Part shown: piece after piece, positions 1 through 11,815 of the stretch | How positions within the stretch are numbered: the first letter of the stretch is position 1 | Layout of the letters: each line of letters opens with the position of its first letter | Source of the DNA: Dipylidium caninum | Lineage: Eukaryota; Platyhelminthes; Cestoda; Cyclophyllidea; Dipylidiidae | Assembly: GCA_017562135.1 (NCBI GenBank) | Contig: QEYB01000739.1 | Coordinates: forward strand, 62,001-126,000 | DNA length: 64,000 bases | Direction: 5' to 3' | Notes under the pieces: generated by a model | Seen by the model: the letters and a program-made list of their open reading frames with translations, nothing else | Told to the model about the DNA's origin: nothing | Databases searched by the model: none | Program-made: the position numbers and the translations under genes

Positions 1-2279
1 ACTTTGCATCTTGTTGAATCCTTTTACGAACAGTGAATGCTGGCACCGTTAGGCCTCTGTGGAACTTATCCGTATTGTGTGTGGATGGTTTAACGTTTGG
101 CTGGACCACATCCGCCATTATTGTAGTCGTTTACGCTTGATGTTATTGTGGTCGGCTTAATTTGTTCGTGTCAGACGGAACAGGTGTATAGTTAACCTTA
201 CTTCTTTTATATCGTGTTTCGGTTATTTTTGCAAATGACGAGGCCTAATTGCATGTCCTGTTATCGGAATTGGACGTTAACGTTGGTACCATAAATTGAT
301 GGAGATATATGCCGATATGGCAACAAGAATGTCGGAAGTTAGGGGCACCAAATGTGTATTGACTAGAAGTACTTTAGGAGGCAGCAACTTTTACTCATGG
401 ACGCGGACAACTACAACTGTTTAGAGTTAACGCCGAAGTTACTTAAATCACCGGCTTCCTTTTTGGACCGATAGTCATTCCTATATACGTGTTCTTCCTT
501 CCACTTAATACCTCCAAATTATACATTGCCTATCTTACCTATATTATCCTAATTTCCGACCAATTTTCTTTAAAAACAGTCTTTCATTTCATAGGTAAAA
601 ATTCCTCTTTTATATTATAAATTTACCTCTACGAGAAACTATCTTGATGTATATGCCAAGCGATCATCAGGATTCCATTGCGGATGTGATACAATTCCCC
701 TTAGTTTCCGGTTTAATTGACGTAAAATTTCTTAATAACTCGTATGTTTATTTGGATATTTATAATTAAAGTCCATGCAGCGACTAAAGGGGGTCGTTCA
801 GAGGGACCATTTTCCTTAATAATTCTACCTGTCTATTTTTATACTCTCTGATATTTGAGACAGACAGCGGCCTATTTTCTTCAATGATGCTAAATACCGT
901 CCTCTGTACCAGTTTCGATAACAGTGAGTCCGAGCATCAACTTCTCAAGATTGATATAATAAGCCATTCATTTGCATATTCGTGTGAGCCCGCCGTAGAA
1001 GAAGAATCGATGAGATTTGACGTTGAGTAGGGTGCGATTATCGATTTTCGGTCGCTTTTCTCATGGAAAAATGGATAATGAAGTCATATTCCTATGTCAA
1101 ATGCTATCGTAATACGACAATGGGTCGTATTCATTGCTTGTGCCAATCTGTTCTAATCCCGGAAACGGTAGACAAACGAAGCTATGCCGATTAGCAAAAT
1201 TGCCCTCTTTTGGTAAGCAAGGGCCCTGAACCTCTTGTGTTTTCAGAATATGATTCACAATCATCCCACAAATGATGTTTACCTCCCCCCCCCAAAAAAA
1301 AAATAGGGTGACTACCTACTAATGTAATCAGAGTTACCCTGAAGGTCGCAAAATAACGTTTTTTAGCCCGTTTGCCGCTGACCTCTTTGTGGGCTATGAA
1401 GGTCGCAATTGTACGTCTCGAGGATGGTTATTTAAATCTGATTTGATTAAGCTTTAAAAGACGCCTATGCGTTTTATATCCACGAAACCCTTTTACTCTC
1501 GGGATATGTGTCTTTCCCATATATTCAGAATGAATCCTCAAATCGGTCATTTTTCCCATCGATGTTTTTCCAATCAAGAAATTAAATTGACTTACATCTT
1601 TCTCACTTCGACCACTTTTATGGCAACGCCAAATACATTTTTACTTGCCAGAAAATCTGCACAGTGTACCTCTTGTGTAACGACATCGTTTTTTGCTACT
1701 GAATCACAAAGATTGGTTCAGCCACACCGCTTTCATTAACCTGACAAAATAACCATTTGCAAATATCAACCTGAATTGCAATAATGTCAATAGTCAGTGT
1801 GTAGTATATGAAACAAGTTCCTTACGTCAATTGACTATTAACCTAACCCCACTTCTTATCCTATATTTTATTGCACAGGAATATCTTAATCATGTTAAGT
1901 GTTATATAAGATTGGAATACCTCATTTGCCACATTGTTCTTGTTTAGTAAATCGCGCAAGTCAATCACCCAAGTTCATTTTTAGTTAAATAAAATTAATG
2001 CATTTATATTCTGATTGCGAAGGAGTGAGTAAAATTAGTTTTGTTGGTTATACGATGCCGTTGTCTTGTTGATAGGAGATTGTCTCCTAATTTGAATGCA
2101 TACATCATGGAAGCTGTAACCTCCGTGGCTGCTCGCAAATCGATTAACCAATTTAACAGTTAAGATTGTGTGGTTTTGCCTTTTGCTATGCTTACCCTTC
2201 GAATTGTAGGTTTTTATCTAAGGTTGGTTTAGGTACGTTTTTTAGAATGCTCGAATTTCGTACCTGTAATTATTTATAG
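1..2279. other. Intergenic or 5' flanking DNA, no gene seen
   Basis: AT-rich sequence with short, unconvincing open frames only. A C9/A10 homopolymer run lies at about 1285-1303. A possible first coding exon for the downstream reductase is the ATG at 2107-2109, which gives Met-Glu-Ala and is followed directly by GTAACC at 2116. It would join in phase to the exon at 2280, but three codons are too little to prove it. Confidence 0.4.
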
Positions 2280-5200
2280 GTCACAGGAGCCAATCGAGGA
2301 ATTGGGAAGGGGTTAATTGAGCGTTTAGCACGCGAACTCAAGCCATCTTCCGAGTGGGACATCTTTCTGACAGCTCGTGATGAGAAGAGGGGTTTGGAGG
2401 CAGTCAAATCCCTTGAAAGAGAGGGTCTCTCCGTTAAGTTTCACCAACTTGACATCACCGATTCCGAGAGCCGTAAATGCTTCGCACAGTTCATCAGAGT
2501 GAACTACCCCGAGGGAATTCATATCCTTGTCAATAATGCGGGTATTCTCAATGATGTAAGATTGAGGAAAATTGTTTCTTTGATATCGACATGCGGTTAA
2601 CTCCTGAAATTGTTTTCGCGTTATGGAAGATTAAGCTAAAATCGGTATTTTGTTTACTAATTTTTGCATTTAGAGTGAGGATGAACACATGTACCATATT
2701 ACTTGAAAAGTGATCGTTTGGCAATTTGGCTACCAGAAGCAAATGTGCATGAATGATCTCGTACGTTAAGGAAATGTAAAGAATCAGTATCGATAGCTGG
2801 ATGTCATATAATTCTTGCGTCGGTTTTTTCTCCCGGTTTTCTTTGAAGACTTAAAATGAACACAATTTTAAACTTCTTAGATATTTATTAATTATATTTT
2901 TCTTGATGATGGAGGTGCTGTGGCTGCAACTTCTCAAACAGTCATGTTCGTGGTTTGCTACTGCATCTCTTAAACTGCGTAAAGTGTTCATGGATTTATG
3001 GATTTTGTTCATGTGTTATAAGGAAGAATCCTAGCAATTTTTAGTGGGATGATGTTATCATTGATGAACTACTATAATTTCTGTTGAAGATTACAAGGTA
3101 TTTAATTTTGAGCGTCAATTTCATGTAGCAATTAACCGTACTTCTTACCTTTATGAGATGAAAATGACTTGATAATTAGATGTGGTTACATAAGTCAAAG
3201 AATGGTGTGGTTGCCTTTCTCCACATAAACAATTTTATCTACTCTAACTATATTCGTTTATGCTCTTATTCAATACTTTTAATACCAAAATGGGTGTTAA
3301 CCGTGGCCTTGCTTTAATTTTCACCAAAAGCACATCGGAAACTCACCAAATTTTTTGTTCCGCGCGTAGAATCAGAAGTTTCCCATTTTTTCTTCATTTA
3401 GAGCGGCCCTTCTTCTTCTTATGGCAGCCGCGCTCAATTTACTATGGAAGTGAACTACACAGCCAATGTTAAAATGTGCACTGAATTCCTCCCTCTCATG
3501 GCAAAGGACTCAAGGTACAAAGTCATTTACCTTTCCATTTGCAGCTAAAACTTGTAATTTTGATATTTATGTTGTCTTCCCCTTCAGACTAGTGAACATG
3601 TGTACTGGTGATCTCGTGTGGGCATTTCAGGGCATAAGTAAAGAACTCTCTGACCGTTTCAGACTTCCGATGAGCTTGAACGAACTTGATGAAATTATGG
3701 CGTCGTTTGTCAGGTCACCATTTCTATTCTATCCTTTTTTTAACTTAACAATGCTCACTCCGGAGTCTCTTTGTTATTTTTTTGCTGGAATTCTTACCTT
3801 TTCTACATTTGATGACTGAATTAGTCCGCAACAAATTGGGTCAGCAGTTTGTAAGTGGCTTAATGATTGCATGAGAAGAATTATAGTTGAGATTCATTAC
3901 TGACAGTATAAGTATGGTCTTACTCGCGAGTAGACGCCCGAAAACACAATAAGCATGAAATTGATGGATCATTATTAAGGAATATCTGTGCTAGCCGAGG
4001 TAAATGTGTTATGCACATCGTTTTTTAATCACGTGAATCCTCTTCTAGGAAGGGTAGAATTCGTCAACACGAAACGGCTTGTAAATCATTTCTATCGCGA
4101 GGTAATATTTGAATCTCAAAAATGTTGGCATCCTGACCACGTCACTTGGCTAAGAAACATTTATCAAAATTCCAACTGTGAATGCCACCATGGACGATGG
4201 TCTTAAGCACTGAACACTGCGACCCTTTTTGTTTTATAAAAGCTTTTCATTCATGAAATTAGTGATTATATGGTAATTTAATACTCCTAACCCCTTTTAA
4301 TCTATGCCTTAACTTCTAAATCCCTCGTAACAACCACTCAAACTGATACATTTAGCCATGCTCAAAAAGGCGATCACAGAAAAGCCGGTTTCGTCCAGTC
4401 AGCCTACGGTGTTTCAAAATTGGGGTTTTATAAAGGCTACCGTCATCCTGGCAGAACAAATGAAATCCGACCCACGTCATATCCTCATTAATTGCGTAAG
4501 TATTGCTGTAAAATTATTTCACATTTATATACTTCCATCAAAGAGATTTAATCATAATTTTTCGTGGTTTAAACGTTTTGCATTGGCTAAAGTAAAAAAA
4601 TCCGCTTCGAAATTTCACTTTTCATGCTTTTTGTGACCCCAGTTTAAGCGTTCCTTCGTCACATCAGTTTTTGAACTTTCGATCCGTTCCCCGACGATCC
4701 TGATTTATAACTTCAATCTCTTTTTGAGAATTAATGTCCATCGTTACGCATTTACCTCTAACGCATAAAACACTTGTTAAAGAATGAAAATTCTGAGGAT
4801 AAAGTGTAACGCTCATTCGTTCGTTTAGCGCAGTTCATGGACTACCGATCTTCTCCACCATCTTTTTTGTGGTCCTTTTGTCCTCAAATCACGTCGCGTG
4901 TCAGGTGTCTTTATGGTCTAAATTTACTTCTTTGATTGAATAACTAAAACTTTAAATTCTCTGTTTAAATAAGAAATATGCAGGACTCTGGCAGTACTGG
5001 ACACTTTGATGAAACTTAAACTGTTGACTTCCGTAGTAGTCACACGACTGTCGCATGTGGTTAGATGTTACTACGTGCAAAGTCTTGTGTGTTTTTTAAC
5101 CCCAAAGTTCTCTCTGTTTCTATGGCAATTTTAGACCCATAGAGTATGTTCGATTCGCTATTTTTATCACTTAATGTATACCTACCGACGTAACAAATTA

Positions 5201-7549
5201 ACTAAAATAAATATAATTCACGCTAGCCTTTAATGGTAGTTTATCTGCGCCACTGTATTTCCTACGAATTTCAACAAGGAAGGAATTCTCTTGAAACATG
5301 TTGAAAGCACTTGAAAGTGCTTGGTGAAAGTGCATTTTCTGATGGGACATGCGGAAGATAATTCGAAGAATTTGAAGCAGGTGATTTCAATCTTCCTGAT
5401 GAGCCACGTTCCGGACTGCTATTTTTGATCGGCGGCGATATCGTTGAGACATGGTTGGAGGCGGATCATTTCCTGACAGCATCGAAAATCGCAGAAAGGC
5501 TTAATTCAGCTCAGCAAACCTTTTTGGACAATGTTTGGGAGATAGGATTCGTGTGGAAATGTTCAAGCTGGGTGCCGCATGAATTAACTCGGAAGAATTC
5601 GGGTAATCGGGTCGTCATATGCACATTTCTGCTTGCTCGGAAAAAAATCAAGAACTGGATGACAACTGGGGATGAAAAGTGGTCTATTTTGAACCCAGAA
5701 CGCTTAGCTCTTCTACCTCTAAAACAAATTTGACTCTGAATGAGAGAATTTTGTGGTGTGCATGGTAGGATATTCAAGGACCAATGCATTGTTAGCTTCT
5801 CAACCCGAACGAAAAGTTCAATTCGGAGAAGTTTTACCAGCAACTGGATGATTTAAAGACAGCAGTTCAAGGAAAGAGTGCGGCAATGTTCAAGGGAAAA
5901 AGTATCATACTGCATCATGACAATGCTGCTTTAGCGACTCGCCAAAAAATTGCAGAAGTAGGCTTAAAAATTCTGTCACATCCACCATATTTCCCGGATT
6001 CAGCATCCTTCGAATATTATGTTTTTTGTCCTTACACAATTTTCTGAAGAGAAAAAATTCAGAACTGAAGAAGACATCAAACAGGCACTGATTCAATTTT
6101 TCGCGTCACAAGAAGGAACATTTTCAAGAACAACATATGCAAACTGTCCCCACGCTGGTAATAAGCTATTAATATTATTTTTAGTTTATTGGCGGACAGA
6201 ACTTTCCCATAGATCTGAGGAAAGTGACCGATTTTACCTGTAATTTATGTTTACTAAAAATGATAAGTAGGATGTGACAGGCAACGCGAGCGTGTGGACA
6301 GTGGGTAATCTGTTTTCCCATTAACCGTTTAAATCTGGTGACGGACGTAGTTTTCGGTGGCCCCATGGTTTTAGTCAAATTCACTGGAATCTTGGCGTCC
6401 AAAGCCGATGCTCGAAACCGCGATACTATGGAGGAGAAATAATTACGATCCAGTCGGTTACCGTGATCGTCATTGTCTGCCCTCCTCCAGCACCATTATT
6501 TTTCCCAAGAGTCAGTTATTTAAGTGAAGATAATTTTCAGCGATTAGGAAACTAACTAACAATTGATCTCGATATCGTATCATTCTTAACTCATCTATTT
6601 TTATTCATCTGGGGACAGATTTATTATTCTTCCTAATTTTTTTTACAATCTATCATTTATTGCTGATGTGACAGAAAGTCACGGAGTCGATAAATATTAT
6701 TAACAGAAGTGAATTATATGAAAATTCTTGGTGTTGTGTTGATTATTTTTTGGCAGAGAGACCTGTAACTGAATATGACCAGACTAGGAACTTGGTGGCA
6801 TTCGCGAACAATTTTTTCATTGTTTAATTTTGAGTTAACTATTTGTTTTAGTGCTGCCCCGGTTACGTGAGGACCGATATGACGGGTTACTGTGGCAACA
6901 AGACCATCCCAGAGGGTCGGTTTAAGCCGTTTCCTTTTTACTTCATCTTCTGTTTGCTCTTTCTTGTGACCCCATTTCCCTGAATAAGTCACTGGATTAA
7001 CAGACGATTGCAGCGAAACGGCCATAGATGTTGATGCGTAAAGTACATGGAGATAGTAGAAAACAGTCGACTCTTGCTATTGACACATTTTGAATAGAGA
7101 TCCTCTTCAGGCAAATGTTGGTGTATATCTTTGCCCGATGCCATAAATAGTCCCCGATCTTAAGGCATCTTCATGGAATTCCTCGATAACTACCTTACGC
7201 TACGCATAAGGAAGAAGATATTCTCATCCCTTACCTCACTCGTGCTTTTTGAATGAAAGTGTACGTAAACCACTTCTAATCGCGATCTTTTACTATTTTA
7301 AGACAGTAATTTAATGGGTAAAGTATTTGCTAATGCCACTTCTAGATACGGACGGCTTGAGGTGCCTTGTGCGTAGCGCACTGACTTGCCCGATTGACTC
7401 GCAAATGCTAATCCGGTTTTTGTGGGATTTTTATAGGCGTTGACACACCCTTCTACTTGGCCACCCTGCCAGTGGGCACCACGGAACCCTACGGGCAATT
7501 CGTCAGCGAACGCAAAGTGGTCGACCTTGACCAGCCCTTCTACTTTTGA
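2280..7549 (+). CDS. CBR1-like: Carbonyl reductase (CBR1-type SDR), frameshifted in exon 4
   Basis: This is a short-chain dehydrogenase/reductase of the NADPH-dependent carbonyl reductase family, which reduces carbonyl substrates in the cytosol. Exons are 2280-2555, 3402-3514, 3588-3713, 4356-4495, 6852-6915 and 7437-7549 (TGA 7547-7549). All have GT-AG borders and the phases agree, except inside exon 4. Seen in order: the Rossmann motif TGANRGIG, the NNAG motif, YGVSK (the YxxxK motif), CCPGYVRTDM after the active site, and a C-terminus ending GQFVSERKVV and so on. The joined length is about 276 residues plus the start, close to the 277 of animal CBR1. Two oddities: the catalytic Ser-Ser site reads Cys-Thr (exon 3), and one surplus base in the G4T4 run at about 4426-4433 shifts the frame after YGVSK. 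It may be a recent pseudogene, or the extra base may be an assembly error. The start codon is uncertain; 2107 is a candidate. Confidence 0.85.
5340..6165 (+). mobile_element. Decayed mariner-family transposase
   Basis: The relic lies in the fourth listed intron of the reductase gene (4496-6851), in the same orientation. Translated in shifting frames it gives mariner signatures: FEEFEAGDFNLPDEPRSG near 5360-5415, WVPHELT near 5570, TGDEKW near 5665 (first catalytic Asp), HHDNA near 5915 (second Asp), then HPPYFPDSASFEYYVF near 5980. The third catalytic position, normally the Asp of PSDYH, reads Glu here. Only 30 residues separate it from the second Asp instead of 34. Several frameshifts and stops separate the blocks, so it cannot encode an active transposase. 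No clear terminal inverted repeats or TA duplications were found. Confidence 0.85.
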
Positions 7550-10255
7550 CTTTCTCCCTTTTCCCCATACTGCTAATCCTATGCTGTAACTTGCCGCATA
7601 TTCACATGTTTGTGCGGTTGTACCCACCACTTCGACTCTTTCCTATGTTAGCCGGAATTTATTCAGTAGCATCTGCCACATGCTAGCAGACCTTTTCTTA
7701 CGTGGACGATAATATAGTAGTTCGGCCATTCATTGCGCCTCTAGCATAGCCAGTTCAAAAACCTGCGTGTATTGTGATTCATTCCGGTTACTTTTGGACA
7801 TTCCGTCCGTAATTTCTAGGTCGCCTCGTCCACTTAACTTCATGCATGTTGAGAACCTGAACCACCCTCAACTGGGCGCTCATCTTCAAACACACACACA
7901 CACACACACAGAGTGGTTAATGTGGAGGACCATTTCGTTTACCTTTCATTAGCACAAAACAGTTCATCATCTGACATCGAGGTTGAATAAATACTAAATA
8001 GTTTACTATGCGTGTGTAACTCTTTTGGTTTCAGGTGTTGAGTTTCATGCTGGCGCTCGAGTCCATCTTCTCTCATAAAATCCCCGGAGTAATTCACTAT
8101 CACCTCTTCATCCTGTCACCGTTATTCCCACCAATCCTTGTTTAATTTTGATTATAAAGTGCTGCTTTGTTTAGCTATCTTTAAGGGTGGAGTGGGAATC
8201 TCGCTGTTCCTCTCTATTGAGAAAGTAGGCTTTCATCGCTCAAGGGTAAATTTTGAAATTCTGAGTTGTCTGAGACACTACGCCGTAGATTTGGTCTACA
8301 GTAAATAGATAAAATCCTCCGACCTCGTGCTTAGTGCGCTGCTGTCCGGCACGGCTTTGGCTGCGACTTTTCGAAGTTGCAGTACGGATTTTCCGCGAGG
8401 CTTCTCCGATGTCTATCCTCGTTTGATTACCATACGAATTAGAAAACAAAGGGCGTTAACATTACATCCGTGAATGTTGTGTTTCGCGTTAACGCACCGT
8501 CGGACGATCGGGGCGAGAAGAGGGGAGGAAGAGACACTCAAAAGAGGTGCTTTATTCCCACCCGTCTATCCAGCTTCTCCCATCCCGCATCCCGACAGAC
8601 CTGTTCCGTCCGCGCCCTCCCAGTCCGGGATTTAAGCAGCAAATCATACTAACGTGCCTGGCAAGGCTTTGCGGAGCCGATTTGTTGCTGGAGTTATACG
8701 GGGGATCCTAGATCATCAGTAGTGACAAAAAGCATTCACGCTTTTCCGTTTTTAACCTGCCGTGAAGCCTGTTTGAGAATTAAGTTAGAAGACAGCATTT
8801 CGGATAGACGCTTAATAGACGGAGGAAATTTTCTCTTGGGTAACGTTAAAAACTCCCGTGGCATGACCTCCGGACCTCGTACTTTATTAGCTGCACCCGC
8901 GTCAGGGCGATACCTTCCCGCCGAAAGGATCGCGGTAATGGTCGGACGCATGCGGGACATCAGTCTCATGCGGGAAGCGATGCCGCTGCCAAGAGGAATC
9001 GAAAAAATGCCAGAACTTGAAGGCTTCTGTCCACAAAATGCCACTGCGCCATGGCGAGGCGTGCAGACGGGGCGACTCTGAGGAGGGGAGAGAGACAGAG
9101 GAGATATTCAATCATGTTTCCTCCCCCCATGCTCCCTGCGGTGTTGATTTCACACCTTCGACACCGAATGCAGCCAATAAACCGCGAGTGTTATACATGC
9201 TTGACGCTGATAAGAAAGGTGGCAAAAGCCGAGTGTTTAAGAATCAGCTCTATTTATACTCAGGACTTGTTGCTATGCTTCCCCCTTCCCCCGCCCCCAA
9301 TTTCATTTTTTCAAGTTGGGACCAGTCCTCACACTCCTTGCCCCATTCGAGTGTGTGTGCCGTGAGACAACCTCTCGAAGTGAACATTTTCCCCACCTGA
9401 TGCTCGGAGGCTGTGAGGCGTATACTTCCATCCTCCATTTATAAGCTCGCACCAGACAATCGCCACTGGGTTGACCAGTGAAACCATTTCACGTAACTTC
9501 TCCTCTTATTTAAGCGTTGCTGAGGTTGGAACGAACGACATCCGATTCTACCACCGGAGTCTGAGAAGCAACTCCTACACTCATGGTCCAACGCCTTTGC
9601 CCTTCTTCTTTCTTCTTCTTCTTCTTCTACCTCATTTTCCTTACCGCCCATCCCTCGTCCGGCCATGGAAGTGCCGAGATTACGCCGGAGGACTTTTGAC
9701 TCGTGATTTGTAAGGAGTCGACAATGCGTCACACCGTAATATATCTATTTAAACGCCTACATGTTGCCGTACTCTATGTGATGCATGGAGGAGGCCTCTA
9801 CCCCAAGATCCTCCACGCGACGAAATATATTCCGGAAATGGCTGAACACGAAATTGTCGGTTAAAAAGTCCTCGCTCTGGGCAAAGATCATGCTCACCAC
9901 TGCTCCTTTAATGATGAAATGAGAATAATTTGCCATCACATTCGAGTGGTCCCTCTGGAAGCCGCCATCCTTTCACCCCACGAAATCACCTCAACTTTTG
10001 AACGGCTACGTTCTACACGCTGGACGAAGCAAAGAGGTCGTTTGTCGCGATAGCGCCCAGAGGTATAATTCTCGCAAAACACAACCAACTTTGGCTCAGT
10101 ATACGCGGCGATCAGTTCTTGGTACAATATAAAAATGAAGTAAATTGGTTGTCGGTGGAGGAACAGAAAAGAATCTCACCTGTCCTCACATGAGTGCTTG
10201 GTGCACCGACTGGCACTGTCTCAGGGGAAGACGGAAAGGGGAGAGGAAAGGTGGG
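7550..10255. other. Intergenic DNA with simple repeats
   Basis: No recognisable gene was found. A (CA)10 microsatellite occupies 7891-7910 and a CTT-rich run lies at about 9601-9635. Open frames at 8.7-9.1 kb occur on both strands in a GC-richer patch and look like chance. A stretch on the minus strand at 10127-9757 has two overlapping open frames with somewhat protein-like composition; it is discussed as a finding. Confidence 0.4.
7891..7910. repeat. (CA)10 microsatellite
   Basis: Ten perfect CA dinucleotides in intergenic DNA, read directly from the sequence. Confidence 0.95.
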
Positions 10256-11329
10256 TCAACTTTTGGTCGAATCGCTTCGAGTTAAAGGCACTGGAGAAGA
10301 AATCATCGAAACGGGTGGAGCGGTGGCTTCAGGTCGTGTGGGACATCCACCTCCTCCTCCTCCGTCCAGACGCATTAATTTCCTCCTCCTCAACTTTCCC
10401 GATATTCTCAGAGACATGAAGAGACAGAGGGCGATGGAGAGCACCATTACGAGGCCGAGGATGGGAAGGAAAACGGAAATAAAGGAGGGAGGGCCATTGG
10501 TCGATGCTGTAGTCATTATTCTCTGAGTGGTATTAGTCCAGACAATCCGAGGTCTGTAGGTGCGAGACAGTCGGAGGGCATAATTGTGCCGGCAGACGTG
10601 GTCGTCGGAACAAACACCAGGTCGACACTTGCCGAGAACGACCGAGTTGGGTGCATGGGAGGAGTTCCACCAGCTCTCAAAGCTCACAATTCCTCCGGGG
10701 GAAGGTGGGCCAGGCAAAACTCGGAGAACACTGATATCCGGTCTCTGAGTGCATTGTGCACAGATAAACTGAAGGGGTCGACCTAAACACCCGATCAGGC
10801 GAATGCTCTTAAATGCAGGCCCGAAGGTAATGAACCGGTCGAAGGTGGAACCGCAGCTGAGGACGAGACTCTCCAGTTGTGGAAGTCCTGCCAAGCTGCA
10901 GCCCTCAAGAGCTATCGGCGCTCTCCAGGCGTGAAAGGTCTTCAAGTCTGGAAGACCGGCAAATGCCAAAGCATCAATTAACTTTGCCTGAAGCGGTAAA
11001 TTCAACTGAAGTTTGACAATTTGACCACCAAATTGAAGTTGACTCAATCCGTAGGGTTCTATAGTCATGCCAAGAACTCCCATCTCTTCTCTGACAGCTG
11101 TCACGCTACTGGAGTCGCCTATTCGGACAATAGTACCCATGCGTTCACAGAGGACTGGCCGAAACACCGATCGAGGGAGTTCGGTGGGGTCGGAGGCACA
11201 TCGAAGAGTTACCAGCATCCCAGATCGTCGGTAGCCGCAGAAGCAGCCGCTTTTCGCGTCCACAATGAGAAAAAGTGCGGTGACAATTACCAGACAAAAA
11301 CTCGGAGTATTTACCAGAGTGATGGACAT
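10256..11329 (-). CDS. Putative single-pass membrane protein, leucine-rich ectodomain
   Basis: An uninterrupted frame encodes about 357 residues from the ATG at 11329-11327 to the TGA at 10258-10256. The frame is open 71 codons further upstream, but I chose this Met because a hydrophobic signal-like segment follows at once (about residues 5-23), ending before a CFCGY motif. The ectodomain has several cysteines and irregular leucine-rich segments around LPDLKTF and LPQLESLVL, suggesting a degenerate leucine-rich-repeat fold. A hydrophobic span at about residues 283-305 is followed by basic residues (KLRRRK) and a roughly 50-residue cytoplasmic tail with a Gly6 run and many Ser/Thr. This predicts a type I membrane protein. 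I do not recognise the family, and no function can be assigned. The gene could extend by splicing at either end. Confidence 0.55.
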   Translation of the reverse strand: MSITLVNTPSFCLVIVTALFLIVDAKSGCFCGYRRSGMLVTLRCASDPTELPRSVFRPVLCERMGTIVRIGDSSSVTAVREEMGVLGMTIEPYGLSQLQFGGQIVKLQLNLPLQAKLIDALAFAGLPDLKTFHAWRAPIALEGCSLAGLPQLESLVLSCGSTFDRFITFGPAFKSIRLIGCLGRPLQFICAQCTQRPDISVLRVLPGPPSPGGIVSFESWWNSSHAPNSVVLGKCRPGVCSDDHVCRHNYALRLSRTYRPRIVWTNTTQRIMTTASTNGPPSFISVFLPILGLVMVLSIALCLFMSLRISGKLRRRKLMRLDGGGGGGCPTRPEATAPPVSMISSPVPLTRSDSTKS

Positions 11330-11564
11330 TATCGCGGAATAGGCATTGTCAAGCGGTGTGGACAGCGGTTCGGTCAGTGAACCGCATGTGCAGATGACTC
11401 TGGGGTCGTAATCGCCGTCCGCCAATGAGAGCCGAAGGACGCGACATGCGCTCTGGCCAATCAACGTGTTGGACACACGAGTGCAAATGACCGACTGTGT
11501 GCGCACAAACCTTGGGGTGGGGCTGGATGGACCCACAAACAATGATTCATTGACGCCTTTCCCT

Positions 11565-11815
11565 TTTATATCTTGCCTCTCTCCCTCCCTCCCTTCCCTT
11601 TCCTATTCCTCCTTCCCTTCTTCCTCTCCCTTGATCCTCCCCCCCCCTCTTTCTACCGTTCCACCGACCCTTCCTCCTCCTCTTCCTCCTTCCCCCCTTC
11701 CTTCTCCTCTCCTGCCTTCCCCCTCCCCCCTCGTTCTCTTACTACCTCTCTACCTCCACCTCTTTTTTGCCTACTCTTCTTCTCCCCTTCTTCTTTCTCC
11801 TTTTTCCTATTATCA
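11565..11815. repeat. C/T-rich low-complexity tract
   Basis: About 250 bases are almost entirely C and T on the plus strand (poly-purine on the minus strand). The tract begins about 235 bases upstream of the start codon of the minus-strand membrane protein gene. It has no regular unit. Such mirror-like purine tracts can adopt triplex structure, and its position suggests promoter or 5' UTR sequence; that role is inference. Confidence 0.85.

Noticed and set aside
8722..9400. Overlapping frames of 100-127 codons on both strands
   Set aside because: Frames on both strands in a GC-richer patch, without domains or splice structure, are expected by chance.
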